Shown: positions 34,040 through 45,960, numbered from the stretch's first letter. The stretch is DNA of 64,000 nucleotides from Ailurus styani (GCA_002007465.1 LNAC01000749.1:677070-741069), one strand, 5' to 3'. Made by a program: numbers and translations. The notes: generated from the letters alone by a model not told the origin.

Positions 34040-34247
34040 TTTTCTTTCTTTTTAAAAAAAAGATTTTATTTATTTATTTGTCAGGGGGAGAGAGAGAGCA
34101 TGAGAAAGCACAAGGAGAGGGAGCTGCAGGTAGAGGGAGAAGCAGACTCCCTGCTGAACAGGGAGCCCATCGCAGGAATCCATCCCAGGACCCTGGGATC
34201 GTGACCTGAGCAAAAGGCAGAGGCTTAACACACTGAGAGGTGTCCAT
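34040..34247 (-). mobile_element. CAN-SINE, head degraded
   Basis: Antisense; the head box is shortened to CACTGAGAGGTGTCC. Confidence 0.85.
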
Positions 34248-34420
34248 AATTTTTTTTTCCTTGTAATTCTTTGTCAGTTTTGGTATCAGAGTCTTGATAG
34301 CTGCCTAAAATAAGTTGGAGAGTATACTTTCATTTTCTATTTTCTGAAGAAATTGTGTTACTTATTCCTTGAAGTTTGATAGAACATGCTATTGAAGTCA
34401 TCTGAGCATGAAGCTTTCTT

Positions 34421-34630
34421 TTTTTTTTTTTTATTTTTATTTTTATTTATTCATTTGACACAGAGAGAGAGATCACAAGTAGGCAGAGAGGCAGACAGAG
34501 AGAGAGGAGAGAGGAGGAAGCAGGCTCCCCGCTGAGCAGAGAACCCGATGCGGGCCTCGATCCCAGGACCCTGGGATCATGACCTGAGCCGAAGGCAGCG
34601 GCTTTAACCCACTGAGCCACCCAGGCGCCC
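34421..34630 (-). mobile_element. CAN-SINE with TSD
   Basis: TSD AGCATGAAGCTTTCTT at 34405-34420 and 34631-34646. Confidence 0.97.
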
Positions 34631-34681
34631 AGCATGAAGCTTTCTTAATGGGAAGGTTTTTATTAAGAAATTCAGTTTCTT

Positions 34682-34879
34682 GGGGCACCTGGGTGGCTCA
34701 GTTGTTAGGTATCTCCCTTCGGCTCTGGTCATGATCCTGGGGTCCTGGGATCGAGCCCCACATCGGGCTCCCTGCTCGGCGGGAGGCCTGCTTCTCCCTC
34801 TCTCCCTCCCCCTGCTTGTTTTCCCTCTCTCGCTGTCTCTATCTGTGTCAAATAAATAAAATCTTAAAAAAGAAAAAGA
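34682..34879 (+). mobile_element. CAN-SINE with TSD
   Basis: TSD AAGAAATTCAGTTTCTT at 34665-34681 and 34880-34896. Inverted relative to the copy 51 bp to its left. Confidence 0.97.
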
Positions 34880-35857
34880 AAGAAATTCAGTTTCTTTAGT
34901 AGAGCTATTCAAAAATTTCTTTGTCATTTGGTAAATTGTGTTTTTCTTTTTTTCTTTGAACTCTTTACAAATACAAAAAATTAAAAGTCAAATACATTTT
35001 CATTTGCTAATATTAATTTTGAGACATTATCCTATAAAATCTATTGAGTTACCTGTTTATATTCCCTACGGACTTTTTAAAAAAATTCAATTAATTAACA
35101 TATAATGTATTATTGGTTTCAGAGGTAGAGGTCAGTGATTCATCAGTATTATATAATACCCAATATTTTTCAAGGAATTTTTCCACCTTATTTAAATTGT
35201 TAAATTTTTTGGCATACAGATATAATAGTCCCTTATTACCCTTTTAATGTCTTTAAAATTTGTAGTAATATATTTGCTTCATTTTTGATATTCATAATTT
35301 GTCTTCTCTCTTTGTTTCTTGGTAAATTTTGTTAGAAGTTTATCAGTCAATAATCTTAGATTTTTCTGTATATTTATTTTATACTCAATTTTGCTAATTT
35401 TCTTTATATTATATAACATATAAGCATATATATTATATAATAGTAAAATTTTATTCTTTTATTGGTTGTGGTTAGTTTTTTTTTAATTTTATTGATTTAG
35501 AATTTAAAATTTCTGACCTGCTTGCTTTGGTTTTAATTTGTTCTTTTTGTATCTTAAATTAGAAACATAATTTATTTAAAATATTTCTTCTTTTGTAGTC
35601 ACTTAAAGCTCTAACGTTCTCTCTAAGCTACTGTTTTAGCTTTGGTCTACAAATTTTCATAATTATTTAGTTTTTTAAATAATTTCTAATTTTGTTTATT
35701 ATTTCTTCTTTAACCCATGGATTATTTAGAATGCATATGTGTGTGTTTTAGGTGTACAAAAGGTCATGTAATTATTCTAACAGAACTTAATTTGTTTTGT
35801 TTTTTTCCACCTCTTTCTAATTATCTTTATTATTACATCAGTGAAAAAAATCTCAGG

Positions 35858-36046
35858 GGCGCCTGGGTGGCTCAGTGGGTTAAAGCCTCTGCCTTCGGCT
35901 CAGGTCATGATCTCAGGGTCCCGGGATTGAGGCCCGCATTGGGCTCCCTGCTCAGCGGGGAGCCTGCTTCCCCCCCCCCGCCCGCCTCTCTGCCTACTTG
36001 TGATCTGATCTCTCTGTGTCAAATAAATAAATAAAATCTTAAAAAA
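35858..36046 (+). mobile_element. CAN-SINE with TSD
   Basis: TSD AAAAAAATCTCAGG at 35844-35857 and 36047-36060. Confidence 0.95.
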
Positions 36047-36106
36047 AAAAAAATCTCAGGTTAGTCCGGTGGGTTTTTAACACCTGTCACTTCTCTAATG
36101 CTTTTT

Positions 36107-36319
36107 TTTTTTTTAAGATTTTATTTATTTATTTGAAAGAGAGAGAGAGAGAGAGAGAGAGAAAGTGAGTGCACAAGCAGGGGAGTGGCAGGTAGAGGGA
36201 GAGGGAGACTCAGGCTCCCTGCTGAGCAGAGAACTCCATGTGGGGTTTGATCCCAGGACCTCGGGATCATGACCTGAGCCAAAGGGAGACACTTAACTGA
36301 CTGAGCCACCCATGTACCC
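36107..36319 (-). mobile_element. CAN-SINE with TSD
   Basis: TSD CTAATGCTTTTT at 36095-36106 and 36320-36331; internal GA run. Confidence 0.95.
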
Positions 36320-37185
36320 CTAATGCTTTTTGTTAAACTGAGATATAATTGACATATAAGGTTTAGTTTTGAGTGTACATGTAATGATTTGATATATGCA
36401 TACATTTCAGAATGATTACCACAGTAAGTTTAGTCAGCATCCATCACTGCAGTTACCAATTTTTTTTCTTGTAGTGAGAACTTTTAAGATCTACTCTCTT
36501 AGCAGCTGTCAAATATATAATACAGTATTGTTAACTGTAGTCACCATGCTGTACATTACATCCCCAATGACTTATTTGTTTTATAATTGGAAGTTTGTAC
36601 TTTTTAACTAACGTTATCCTACTCTCACCCCCTACATCTGGCAACCACCAATCTTTTCTCTCTAAGAGTTTAGGGTTTTGTCTTGTTTTTGTTTTTTAGA
36701 TCTTACATATAAATGAGATTATATAGTATTTGTTTTTTTCTCTCTGACTTATTTCACCTAACAGTAGTACCGTCAAGGTCCATTCATGTTGTCAGAAATG
36801 ACAGGATTTTCTTTTTTATGGCTAAATAATATTCCATTATGTATATATACCACATTTTCTTTATTCATTAATCTATCAGCAGATACTTAGTTTGTTTCCA
36901 TGTGTTGGCTATTGTGAATAATGCTGCAGTGAACCTGAGAGTGCAGATGTATTTTGATATAAAAGATACAAATGATAGTGATTTTGTTTTCTTCAGCTGC
37001 ATACCCAAAAGTGGAATTATTGGATAATGTGGTAGTTCTATTTTTTAAGGTGGCTTCACACTGTTTTCCATAATGGCTACACCAATATCATTCCCACCAA
37101 TAGTGCACAGGGTTCCTTTTTCCTCACATCTTTTCCAATACTCCAATAAACACTTGTTATTTCTTGTATTTTTGGCTATTTTTAA

Positions 37186-37420
37186 TTTATTATTTATTTA
37201 TTTATTTATTTATTTTTAAAAGATTTTATTTATTCATTTGACACAGAGAGAGAGAGATTACAAGTCAGCAGAGAGGCAGGCAGAGAGAGAGAGAGGAGAG
37301 AGAAGGAAGCAGGCTCCCTGCTGAGCAGAGAGCCCGACATGGGCCTCGATCCCAGGAACCTGGGATCATGACCTGAGCCGAAGGCAGTGGCTTTAACCCA
37401 CTGAGCCACCCAGGCGCCCG
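37186..37420 (-). mobile_element. CAN-SINE, inserted beside an older one
   Basis: Full-length young antisense copy directly abutting the next element. Confidence 0.9.
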
Positions 37421-37590
37421 CTATTTTTTTTTTAAAGATTTTATTTACTTGAGAGAGAGAGGCAGAGGGAGAAGGACAAGCAGATTACCCGCTGAGCAGG
37501 GGAGCTTGATCCCAGGCCTCTGAGCTTGATATGGGGCTTGATCCCAAGACTCTGAGATCATGACTTGAGCCAAAGTACCCAGGTGCCCCT
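37421..37590 (-). mobile_element. CAN-SINE, older, rearranged
   Basis: Contains a duplicated GAGCTTGAT box; the outer TSD GGCTATTTTTA at 37174 and 37591 encloses both SINEs. Confidence 0.8.
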
Positions 37591-38169
37591 GGCTATTTTT
37601 AGAAGTAGCCATTCTAACAGGTATAAGGTAATATCTCATTGTATTTTGATTTGTATTTCTCTGATAATTATAAGTGTGTTTTAAAATTTTTAAATATTTA
37701 AGAACTTTCTAGATTTTTTTCTTATTGATTCTACTCTGGTCGTAGAACATATCTTTAAGGTTGTAACATGCTGAAATTTATTAAAGCTTGTATTATTATT
37801 CAATATGTAATTTACTTGGTAAACATTCTATTTACACTTGAAAGGCATGCACATTCTTCGTTGTTTGGTGTCATTTTGTTAGATAAATTTCAATTAGGTC
37901 AAGATGGTTGATAGTATTGTTTAAATCTTTTAAATTTTTACTGACTTTTGTCTAACTGTTTTATCAGTTATTGAGAAAGGGGTATTTAAATTTTCAACTA
38001 GATTATGGATTTGCTTCTTTTTTTAATTCAGTAAGGTTTTGCTTCGTATGTTTTGAAGTTGTATTATTAGGTGCGTACTCATTTGCAGTTTTTATGTATA
38101 CTCGATGCTGTGATTCATATAACTATGAAAGGTACCTGTTTATATTTGTCAATTTTGTTGTATATTAAT

Positions 38170-38915
38170 ATAACCACTTGTGGTAGGCTAAAAAATGTCC
38201 CCCACTCCCACCTCCAAAGATGTCTACGTCCTAATCCCTGAAACCTGTGATTATATTACCTTATATGGCAAAAGGTACTTGGTAGATATGATTAAATGAA
38301 GAATCTTGCATTAGAGATTATGTTGGATTATTCAGGTAGATCCATTATAATCACAGTGAGGTAGTAGAGTAAAAGTTAGAGAAAGGAGATACGATGATGG
38401 AAATGGAGTTTGGAGTGATTCACGTTGAAATGGGGGAAAGGGCTGCAAGCCAAGGAATTCAGGCAGCCTCTAGAAGCAGGAAAAATTGGGATGCCTAGGT
38501 GGCTCAGTCGGTTAAGCCTCTGACTGTTGGTTTTGGCTCAGGTTATGATCTCAGGGTTGTGAGATCAAGCCACACATGAGGCTCTGTATTCAGCAGAGTC
38601 TGCTTGAGAGTCTCTCCTTCCCTCTCCCTTTGCCCCTCCCCCTACTCATGCTTTCTCCTGTTGCCTCCTCCCCTAAAATAAACAAACAAACAAACAAACA
38701 AATAAATAAATACCCCCTCCTTTTTTTTAAAGAAGCAGGATGAATAAAGGAAAGCAATTCTTCTCTAAAGCTTCCAGAGAATAGCAGTCTTCTAACATCT
38801 TCATTTTAAATATTTGACAACCAGAACTGTGAAAGAATAAAGGTACATTGTTTCAAGCTGCTGTGTTTGTGGTATTTGTTATAGCAACAATAAGAAACTA
38901 ATATACCACTTCAGG
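38170..38915 (+). mobile_element. Solo LTR, MaLR/ERVL-like, carrying a nested SINE
   Basis: Begins TGTGGTAGGCT and ends ...GAAACTAATA with AATAAA-type sequence near the 3' end. Flanked by ACCACT on both sides. Interrupted at 38489 by a CAN-SINE. It sits within minus-strand L1 sequence. The family name is a judgement from memory of the consensus. Confidence 0.6.
38489..38712 (+). mobile_element. CAN-SINE inside an LTR
   Basis: AGAAGCAGGA TSD at 38472-38481 and 38731-38740; (AAAC)n tail. Confidence 0.88.
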
Positions 38916-40750
38916 TTTCTTTTGTTTACTGTTTGCATGTATCTTTTTCTATACTTTCTTTCAACCTATTTGTGTCATGTCTACAGTGCATGTGTTATAC
39001 ACAGCATATTGTTGGTTTTTTGCTTTTTTCCCTGGTGTTCCAATCTCTGGCATTTATTTGATGTGTTTAGTCCATTTATGATGAATTCTGTTATTGATAT
39101 GGGTGGCTCTAGGTCTTTCATTTTGCTATTTTTTTATAATTTGTTTTGTGTGTTTTATTTTCCTTTGTTTTTTCTTTCTTTTAAAGAAATTAAGAAAAAT
39201 ACAACATTTTATGTGTTCCTATGTATTTATCATTTCTGTTCTTCTTAAGTCTTGTAAGTCTAAGTTTTCATCTTGTAACATTTCTTTTCAGTACAAAGAG
39301 CTGCTTTTAACATTTGTTATAGTGCTGGACTGCTAATGACAATTCTATGTTTTCTTTAAATAAAAGCAGTTATTTTTTCTTCCTCTTTATTTTTGGTGAA
39401 TGTGTTTGCTGGATATAGAATTCTGGATTGGTAGTATCATTCACTCCACACCCCAGATTTATTGATATATAATTGACATACAACATTGTGTAAATTTAAG
39501 GTGTACAGTGTGATGATTTGATATATGTATATATTGTAAAATGATTACTACATAAGTTTAGTTACTATATCCACCACCTCACATAATTACCTTCCTTCCC
39601 TTCCCTTCCCTTTTCCTTTTTCTTTTCTTCTTTCCCAACATTTAATATTTACTCTTAGTAAATTTCAAGTATACAATATAGCATTCTTACCTGTAATCAC
39701 TATGCAGTACATTACATCCCCAGAACTTACTCATCTTATAACTGGAAGTTTATACCTTTTGGCCTGCATCTCATTTGTCCCATCCTTTAGCCCCTGGCAA
39801 CCTCCATTCTCTCTGTTAATATGAGTTTGTTTTTTTTAGATTCTACGTATAAATGAGATTACATAGCATTTGTTTTTCTCTATTTCCTTTGGCATAATGC
39901 TTGCAAAGTCTACCCATGTTGTCACAAATAGGATGATTTCTTCATTTTTATGGCTTAATACTATTCTATTATATCTGTATACCACATTTTCTTTATCCAT
40001 TCATCCACTGATGGGCACATAGGTTGTTTTCATGTCTTAACTATTGTGAATAATGCTGTAGTGAACAAGGAGCTGCTGATGCCTCTTTGACATTATGACT
40101 TAATTTCCTTTAGCTATATACCCAGAAGTGGAATTACCTGATGATATGGTAGTTCTATTTTTAATTTTTTGAGGAACCTCCATGTTGTTTTCCACAGTGG
40201 CTGTATTAATACTGTTGTTATTTAACTTTTAAAAGATGGAGTTCCATTGTCTTTCCCCTTCTTGGTTTTGATGAGAATTCAGCAATCATTCATGTTATTG
40301 TTCCCCTCTGTTAATGTGTTGTTTTTCTCTGGCTGCTTGCAATATTTTCTTCTTACCTGGTTTTCAGCAGTTTTGTTTTGATGTTCTTAGGTGTGATTTT
40401 CCTTATATTTATCCTGAATGGGGTTCATTGAATATCTCATATCTGTACATTTTGCACTAAATTTGGGAAATATTTGATCATTAATTCTTCAAATTGTTTT
40501 CCTCTCCATTATTTTTCTCCTATATATCTGGGGCTTCACTTAATAAGCACTTGATATTGTCCTACAGATCATTGCAGCTCTATTTATTTTTTATGTTCTT
40601 TATATTGGATAATTTCTAACAATCTATCATCATATTCCATTGACCTTTTTTTCTGTCCTTTCTAGTTTGTTGTTAATCCCATTCAGTTGGGTTTTTTATT
40701 TTTAACTTTTAATTTTTGGAGGTTTTTAATTTTAGTTTTTTATAATTATG
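38916..40750 (-). mobile_element. Old L1 sequence, antisense
   Basis: Continues the L1 interrupted by the LTR at 38170-38915. 39450-40205 is an L1M 3'UTR/ORF2 end, and the remainder resembles L1 ORF2. It resumes right of the SUMO2 pseudogene (42460-43440). Confidence 0.55.
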
Positions 40751-40991
40751 GATTATAATCTTTTTTTTCATTTTAAACAAGTTTATTTAAACAACAAGAT
40801 GCTTGGCTTGAAGGGAAAACTATCCAGGATTCATTTCTTTTAGAGTAATTTATCCCTTCCTAAAGACAGATTGCCCTGCATATAACAGCTGTGTACAAAA
40901 AAGTTACAAAATTGTCCTTGGTTTTACAATGATAAATGAAAACATTAAAATTCTCCAATTGAACAAGGTATGCAGAGTTTTTTATGTTGTT

Positions 40992-41410
40992 GTTTTTTTG
41001 TTTTTTAGTTAACATATGATGTATTATTTGTTTCAGGGGTACAGGTTTGTGAATCATCAGCCTTAAACAACTCACAGCACTCACCATAGCACATACCCAC
41101 CCCAATGTCCATAACCCAGCCACCCTATCCCTCCCCCACCCCAGAAACCTTCAGTTTGTTTCCTGAGATTAAGAGTCTCTTATGGTTTGTCTCCCTTCCC
41201 GATCCTATCTTGTTTCATTTTCCCCTCCCTTCCCCCCACAACCCTCCGCCCTGTCTCTGGCCCTGTCTCTCAAATTCCTCATATCAGATAGATCATATGA
41301 TAATTGTCTTTCTCTGATTGACTTATTTCGCTTAGCATAATACCCTCTAATTCCATCCATGCCACTGCAAACGGCAAGGTTTCGTTTCTTTTGATGGATG
41401 CATGGTATTC

Positions 41411-41449
<39 letters not shown>

Positions 41450-41666
41450 TTTGTGTGTGTGTATCTCACATCTTCTTTATCCATTCATCTGTTGATGGAC
41501 ATCTAGGCTCTTTCCATAGTTTGGTTATTGTGGACATTGCTGCTATAAACATTCGGGTGCACGTACCCTTTCGGATCACTACATTTGTATCTTTAGGGTA
41601 CATACCTGGTAGTGCGATTGCTGGGTCATAGGGTAGCTCTATTTTCAACCTTTTGAGGAACCCGGT
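40992..41666 (-). mobile_element. 5'-truncated L1 inside the SUMO2 pseudogene
   Basis: Poly-T at its left end, L1 3'UTR ('AAGAGTCTCTTATGGTTTG' type), then the ORF2 C-terminus on the minus strand (ELPYDPAIALPGMYPKD, ending WIKKM). Bounded by a 22-bp TSD at 40970-40991 and 41667-41688 (18/22 identical). Carries an internal GT microsatellite. Confidence 0.88.
41414..41462. repeat. (GT)n microsatellite
   Basis: Near-pure GT run with two GTTT interruptions, grown inside the L1 3' region. Confidence 0.95.
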
Positions 41667-42459
41667 ACGCAAGGATTTTTATGTTGTTCTTTTTTTGTTA
41701 AACAGTGAGAGCGAAATAACTTACTGGAATATAAAGGTAAGAGCTGACTGAACATGCCACTAATAGAGAGAGGGTTGTTTTTTTTTTTTTTTTCACAGAA
41801 GCAGTATTTTCCCCCATCCCATCTCCATTTGATGTCGATCAAAACATACCATTGACCATTTAATTTAAAAAAATGCAATGTGCTATGCACATACACAGTT
41901 ACTTTATGTACAATAAAGGAACGGGGAAGGGGAAAATGAAAGAATAGAGAAAACTATAGTGTAGTAGTCAGGATGAGACGGAACCAAATTGTGGTTTTCT
42001 AACTGAGAATGTCGTCTTGGTCTGGAGGAACAGAGTTCTGGAGTAAAGTAACAGGTTCCCTTTTTGTAGACACTTCCTGTCTGCTGCTGGAGCACATCAA
42101 TTGTATCTTCAGCCTCCATTCCTAACTGTGCAGGTGTGGCTGTTTCATTGATTGGCTGCCCATCAAATCAGAATCTGATCTGCTTCCTTGACAAACCCTG
42201 TCATTCACAATAGGCTTTCACTAGTTTACTAAGTGGTGTATGCCTCTTAATCTTAAACTGCACCACAGAACCATCCTGCCCCGCCACCTTCAAATTATTA
42301 TGATCGTTGTTCTCAGTCTTGACTCCTTCCTTGGGCTTTTCATCCGCCATGGCGAGCGCTGGAGTCTCTTCAGCTGCCACTTCACAAAAGGGGTACCATG
42401 TCCTCACCAAACGAGCACACAAGCAGCACCAGCGGTATTCCTTTCTGATTAAGAATTTT

Positions 42460-43440
42460 ACTTGGTTCTTTCTGTTTCCCTGCTGTGGTTCTTCATCTTC
42501 TTATTCATTATGACCATATTTCCCCTTGTCTTTGAACATATTTATATAGCTATTAAAGTTTTTGTTTGCTGATTCCAACATCTATGTCCTCTTAGGTCTC
42601 TTTTTCTAGTTTTTGCCTTTCTCTGGGCTGTGGCCCACATTTTCTTATTTCTCTGCATTGTAACACTTTTTTATTGTATGCTGGACATCAAATACATTAT
42701 AGGGAGTATGCATTATCTTGTCTTTTTTAAATAAAATTTTATTTGGGAATAATGTCAGATTTATAGAAGAGTTTCAAAGGTAGTACACAGCATTTTTCAT
42801 ACCCTTCACCCCATTTCTTCTAAGGTTAACATATTAAATAATCATTGAATCATTGAATCAAAACTAAGAATTAATATCTGCCCTACTATTCTTAACTAAC
42901 TGCAGGTTTTCTTTGAATTTCACCAGCTTTTCACTAACGTTCATTTTCTTTTCCAGGATCTAATCCAGGATACCACCTTGCATTTATATTTCCTTAATCC
43001 TCTCTGGTCTGTGGTAGTTCCTCAGTATTTCCTTATTTTTCACAACCTTGATATAGTTAAAGAGTACTAGTCAGATATTTAGTAGACTACTTCTCAACTT
43101 ATAGTTACCTGATTTTTTTTTTCATCGTTAGATTATGGGTTTATGGGTTTTGGTAAAATATACCATAGTAATTAGGTATCTTTCTTATTGCATCATATTG
43201 GGGGTATATGCTATCACCAAGACTTATTACTGGTGATTTATATGATTAACCCTGTTTTTATGTTAAAGGTTGTGTTTGCTGGGTTTCTGTACTGTAAAGT
43301 TACTGTTTTCCACTAACCATATGTTATTCTTTAGAAGTGAGTCACTAAATCTTGCCAACACTCAAAGGGAGGAGAATTAAATTGAATATAATGATGAGGG
43401 AGTACCTGCATATATTATTTGGAATCTGTATGAAAGATTT
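42460..43440 (-). mobile_element. Old L1-like sequence, antisense
   Basis: L1M-like 3' sequence on the right side of the SUMO2 retrocopy. No open frame of note. Confidence 0.45.
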
Positions 43441-44007
43441 ATAACTTCCCTCTTTATTTATTTATTTAATCATGTATTTAAATTAATATGGATTCAGAGG
43501 AGTGAGATCCCCATGATGGCAGAGTAGGAGACTCCAGCCTTTATCCTCCCACAAAGAAGAATAATTAGACGTCTATCTACTAAGGACAATAGCTCTGAAA
43601 GATCTCAGGAGTCTACTTAAGAATCATCAGCAACACAGCGGGGCAGAAAAACTCGAGAATAACCACACAAAAAGGGTAGGAAGAAAGTTCTATCACGTGT
43701 ATATAGTCAAATAATTTCTGACAAAGGCAGAAATTCTTGTATATCAAGAATATACAATTAATTGGTATAGTCTCTTAAATAAAGATGTTGGGAAAACTGT
43801 ATATCCTAAAGCAAAAGAGTGACATTGGATCCCCCGCCTTTTTTACACCATATATAAAAACAACGGAAATAAATTAAAGACTTAAAACTAAGACTGAAAC
43901 TGTAAAACTCCTGGTAGAAAACATGGGGGAAAAGCTCCTTGACTTGGTCTTGATAGTGATTTTTTTGGACTGTACACTAAAAGCACAGGTAACAAAGGCA
44001 AAAATAG

Positions 44008-44460
44008 TAAGGGACAGGCGAGGCTAGGTAGGGGCCCACTGACTAGGGTCATGGTGGGTGGGTGGGTGTGGGTGTGGGTGGGGAGGACTGTAGATTCTCC
44101 CAAGCTCACAGAAATCCCAGATGTGGAGAAATAGACATGATACTTACAGGAACACCCCATTTGTTCTCCTGATAGTTATAAGTCTACCATGTTTATTCTA
44201 AGTATAGACAGGATATTCAAAAAAATCCATCATGATATTGATAAGAAATTAACCAAGTTCCCTGGTCAGTTTCCTATAAAAGACTGACCATAAATGCCCT
44301 CAGTGGTGACCCATTTGGAACCACCCTTGCTTCAGAGGCTCTTTTCTTTCCTTTTTGTTCTCATCTTCACTTAATAAACTTTCACTTCACTTCACCTTTT
44401 TGTCCTTGAGATTCATTCTTTCACTCTGTGAGACTAGAATCCTGAAACCCTGCAACAATA
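44008..44460 (+). mobile_element. Probable solo LTR (ERV1-like) within an L1
   Basis: Ends with 'AATAAACTTTCACTTCACTT', a 'CTTGAGATTCATTCTTTCAC' stretch and 'CCTGAAACCCTGCAACAA', the poly(A)/R-U5 pattern of class I LTRs. The left edge is uncertain. No internal retroviral genes seen. Confidence 0.5.
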
Positions 44461-44606
44461 GTGGCGCCTGGGTGGCTCAGTTGATTAAGTGTCTGACTCT
44501 TGATCTGAGGTCCTGATCTCTGGTCCTGATTTCAGGGTCATGAGTTCAAGCCCTTAAAAAACAACAACAACAACAACAACCCCCCCCCAAAAAAAACCCA
44601 AAAAAG
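44461..44606 (+). mobile_element. CAN-SINE, old type
   Basis: tRNA-like head, no CT arm, with an (AAC)n tail. Confidence 0.8.
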
Positions 44607-45240
44607 CAAAATAAACAAGGGGGACTACGTGAGATTAAGTAGTTTTTGCACAGCAAAGAAACAATGAATGGGGATGGCAATTAGTATAGCCATTATAGAA
44701 AATAGTATGGGGGCCCCTCAAAATATTAAAAATGGAACTACATATGATCCAGCAATCCCACTTCTGGTTATATATCCAAAGGAAATAAAATCACTATTTC
44801 GAAGAGATATCCACACTGCCATCTTCACTGCAGCATTATTCATAGTAATCATAATACAAAAACAAAGTCTGTGGATAGGTAAAGAAAAAATATATTTATA
44901 CACACCATATATATGAAAATATACGTAGAATTGAAAATTATTCAGCCTTAAAAAAAGAAAGAAATCCTGCTATTTGCAACAACATAGATGAAGTTAGAGG
45001 ACATTATCTATGAGAAATAAGCCAGACCAGAAAGAAATTTCTCATGATCTTACTATGGAATCTAAAAAAAAAGAAAAAATTTTGAACACATAGTAACGGA
45101 GTAGAAAGGTCATTAGCAGAGGCTAGTGGATGGGGGAGAGGGGAGATATTGATCAAAGGGTACAAACTTTAGTTATAAGATGAATAAACTCTGCAGACCT
45201 AATGTACATACAGCATGGTGAGTATACTTAATGGTAATGT

Positions 45241-45578
45241 ATTAACAAGAGAATGGATAAGCAAACTGGTTTGGTCTATCCATAGACTGGAATCTATTCA
45301 GCAATAAGAAGGAATGAATTATTGATACACGCTTCAACATGAATGAGTTTCCTTTTATGAAAAAACTTGTGAGAGATACAAACTAATCTATGGTGATAAA
45401 AGGCAGATCAGTGGAGGCCTAGAGAGAAATGAATGGGAGGAGTAGAAGAGCAGTAGTACAGAGTACACAAACTTTCAGGGGTGACAGATATGTTTAGTGT
45501 CTAGATTGTGGTGATGGCTTCACTGATGCCTACATATATGTTAATTGTACCGCAATAAAGCTATTAAAAAATAATATA
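45241..45578 (+). mobile_element. L1M 3' end, sense
   Basis: Second, distinct L1 3' end ending 'GCAATAAAGCTATTAAAAAA'. Confidence 0.5.
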
Positions 45579-45586
45579 TACTTGAG

Positions 45587-45684
45587 CCGCTGCCTGGCTC
45601 AGTCAGAGCATGTGACTCTTGGTCTTGGGGTTGTGAGTTCAAGCCCCACGTTGGGCCTAGGAGCGTACTTAAAAAAAAAAAATA
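45587..45684 (+). mobile_element. CAN-SINE, tRNA part only
   Basis: Old sense copy 'GGGTTGTGAGTTCAAGCCCC' plus oligo-A. Confidence 0.75.
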
Positions 45685-45720
45685 AATGTGTACTTGAAAT
45701 TTGTTAAAAGAGTAGATTTC

Positions 45721-45887
45721 AGGGCACCTGGGTGGCTCAGTTGTTTAAGTGTATTAAGTTTCTGCCTTTGGCTCAGGTCATGATCCCACAGTCCTGGAAT
45801 CGCCTGTGTCAGGCTTCCGGCTCAGTGAGAGCCTGCTTTTCCCACTCCCACTCCCTCTGCCTACCGCTCCCCCTGCTTGTGCGCGCA

Positions 45888-45926
<39 letters not shown>

Positions 45927-45960
45927 AAATAAATAATAAATTAAATCTTAAAAAAAAAAA
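45721..45960 (+). mobile_element. CAN-SINE
   Basis: Sense copy with a (CT)n expansion at 45889-45922. Confidence 0.9.

Larger units (their letters stand above)
33690..38169 (-). mobile_element. Mosaic of old L1 fragments, antisense
   Basis: AT-rich antisense L1 ORF2/3'UTR sequence in blocks (33690-34040, 34250-34420, 34900-35840, 36333-37180, 37600-38169), broken by eight CAN-SINEs. 35075-35170 is a younger L1 3' end. No intact ORF2. Confidence 0.65.
40762..42445 (-). pseudogene. SUMO2P: SUMO2 processed pseudogene, split by an L1 insertion
   Basis: Intronless copy of SUMO2 mRNA. From ATG at 42350 the minus strand reads [17 protein letters not shown] and onward to KAYCE, then an in-frame TGA (42203-42201). 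A second TGA at 42170-42168 interrupts [12 protein letters not shown], and the frame continues to QQQTGSVY. 5'UTR-like sequence extends to about 42445; the 3'UTR runs left to 41667, resumes at 40991 and ends in an oligo-A tail (plus-strand T run at 40761-40768). The gap 40992-41666 is a later L1. Full-length retrocopy, not functional: two stops and no sign of a promoter. Confidence 0.93.
43500..45240 (+). mobile_element. L1 fragment, sense, interrupted by LTR and SINE
   Basis: 43690-44007 and 44607-45240 read L1 ORF2 C-terminal sequence ('CTGCAGCATTATTCATAGTA', 'PYDPAIPLLVIYPKEIKS'-like) and 3'UTR. Broken in the middle by the LTR and a CAN-SINE. Degenerate. Confidence 0.65.

Noticed and set aside
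36130..36160. GA/CT runs as CRISPR-like or regulatory arrays
   Set aside because: They are the simple-repeat arms of CAN-SINEs; CRISPR arrays are not expected in a mammalian genome.
42201..42422. Possible functional SUMO gene
   Set aside because: Two in-frame stops, no introns, an oligo-A tail and an L1 in the 3'UTR show a dead retrocopy.
44008..44460. A retroviral provirus
   Set aside because: Only an LTR-like segment is present; no gag, pol or env reading frames are seen nearby.
44668..44916. 82-codon frame resembling a real protein
   Set aside because: It is the C-terminal part of an L1 ORF2 fragment.
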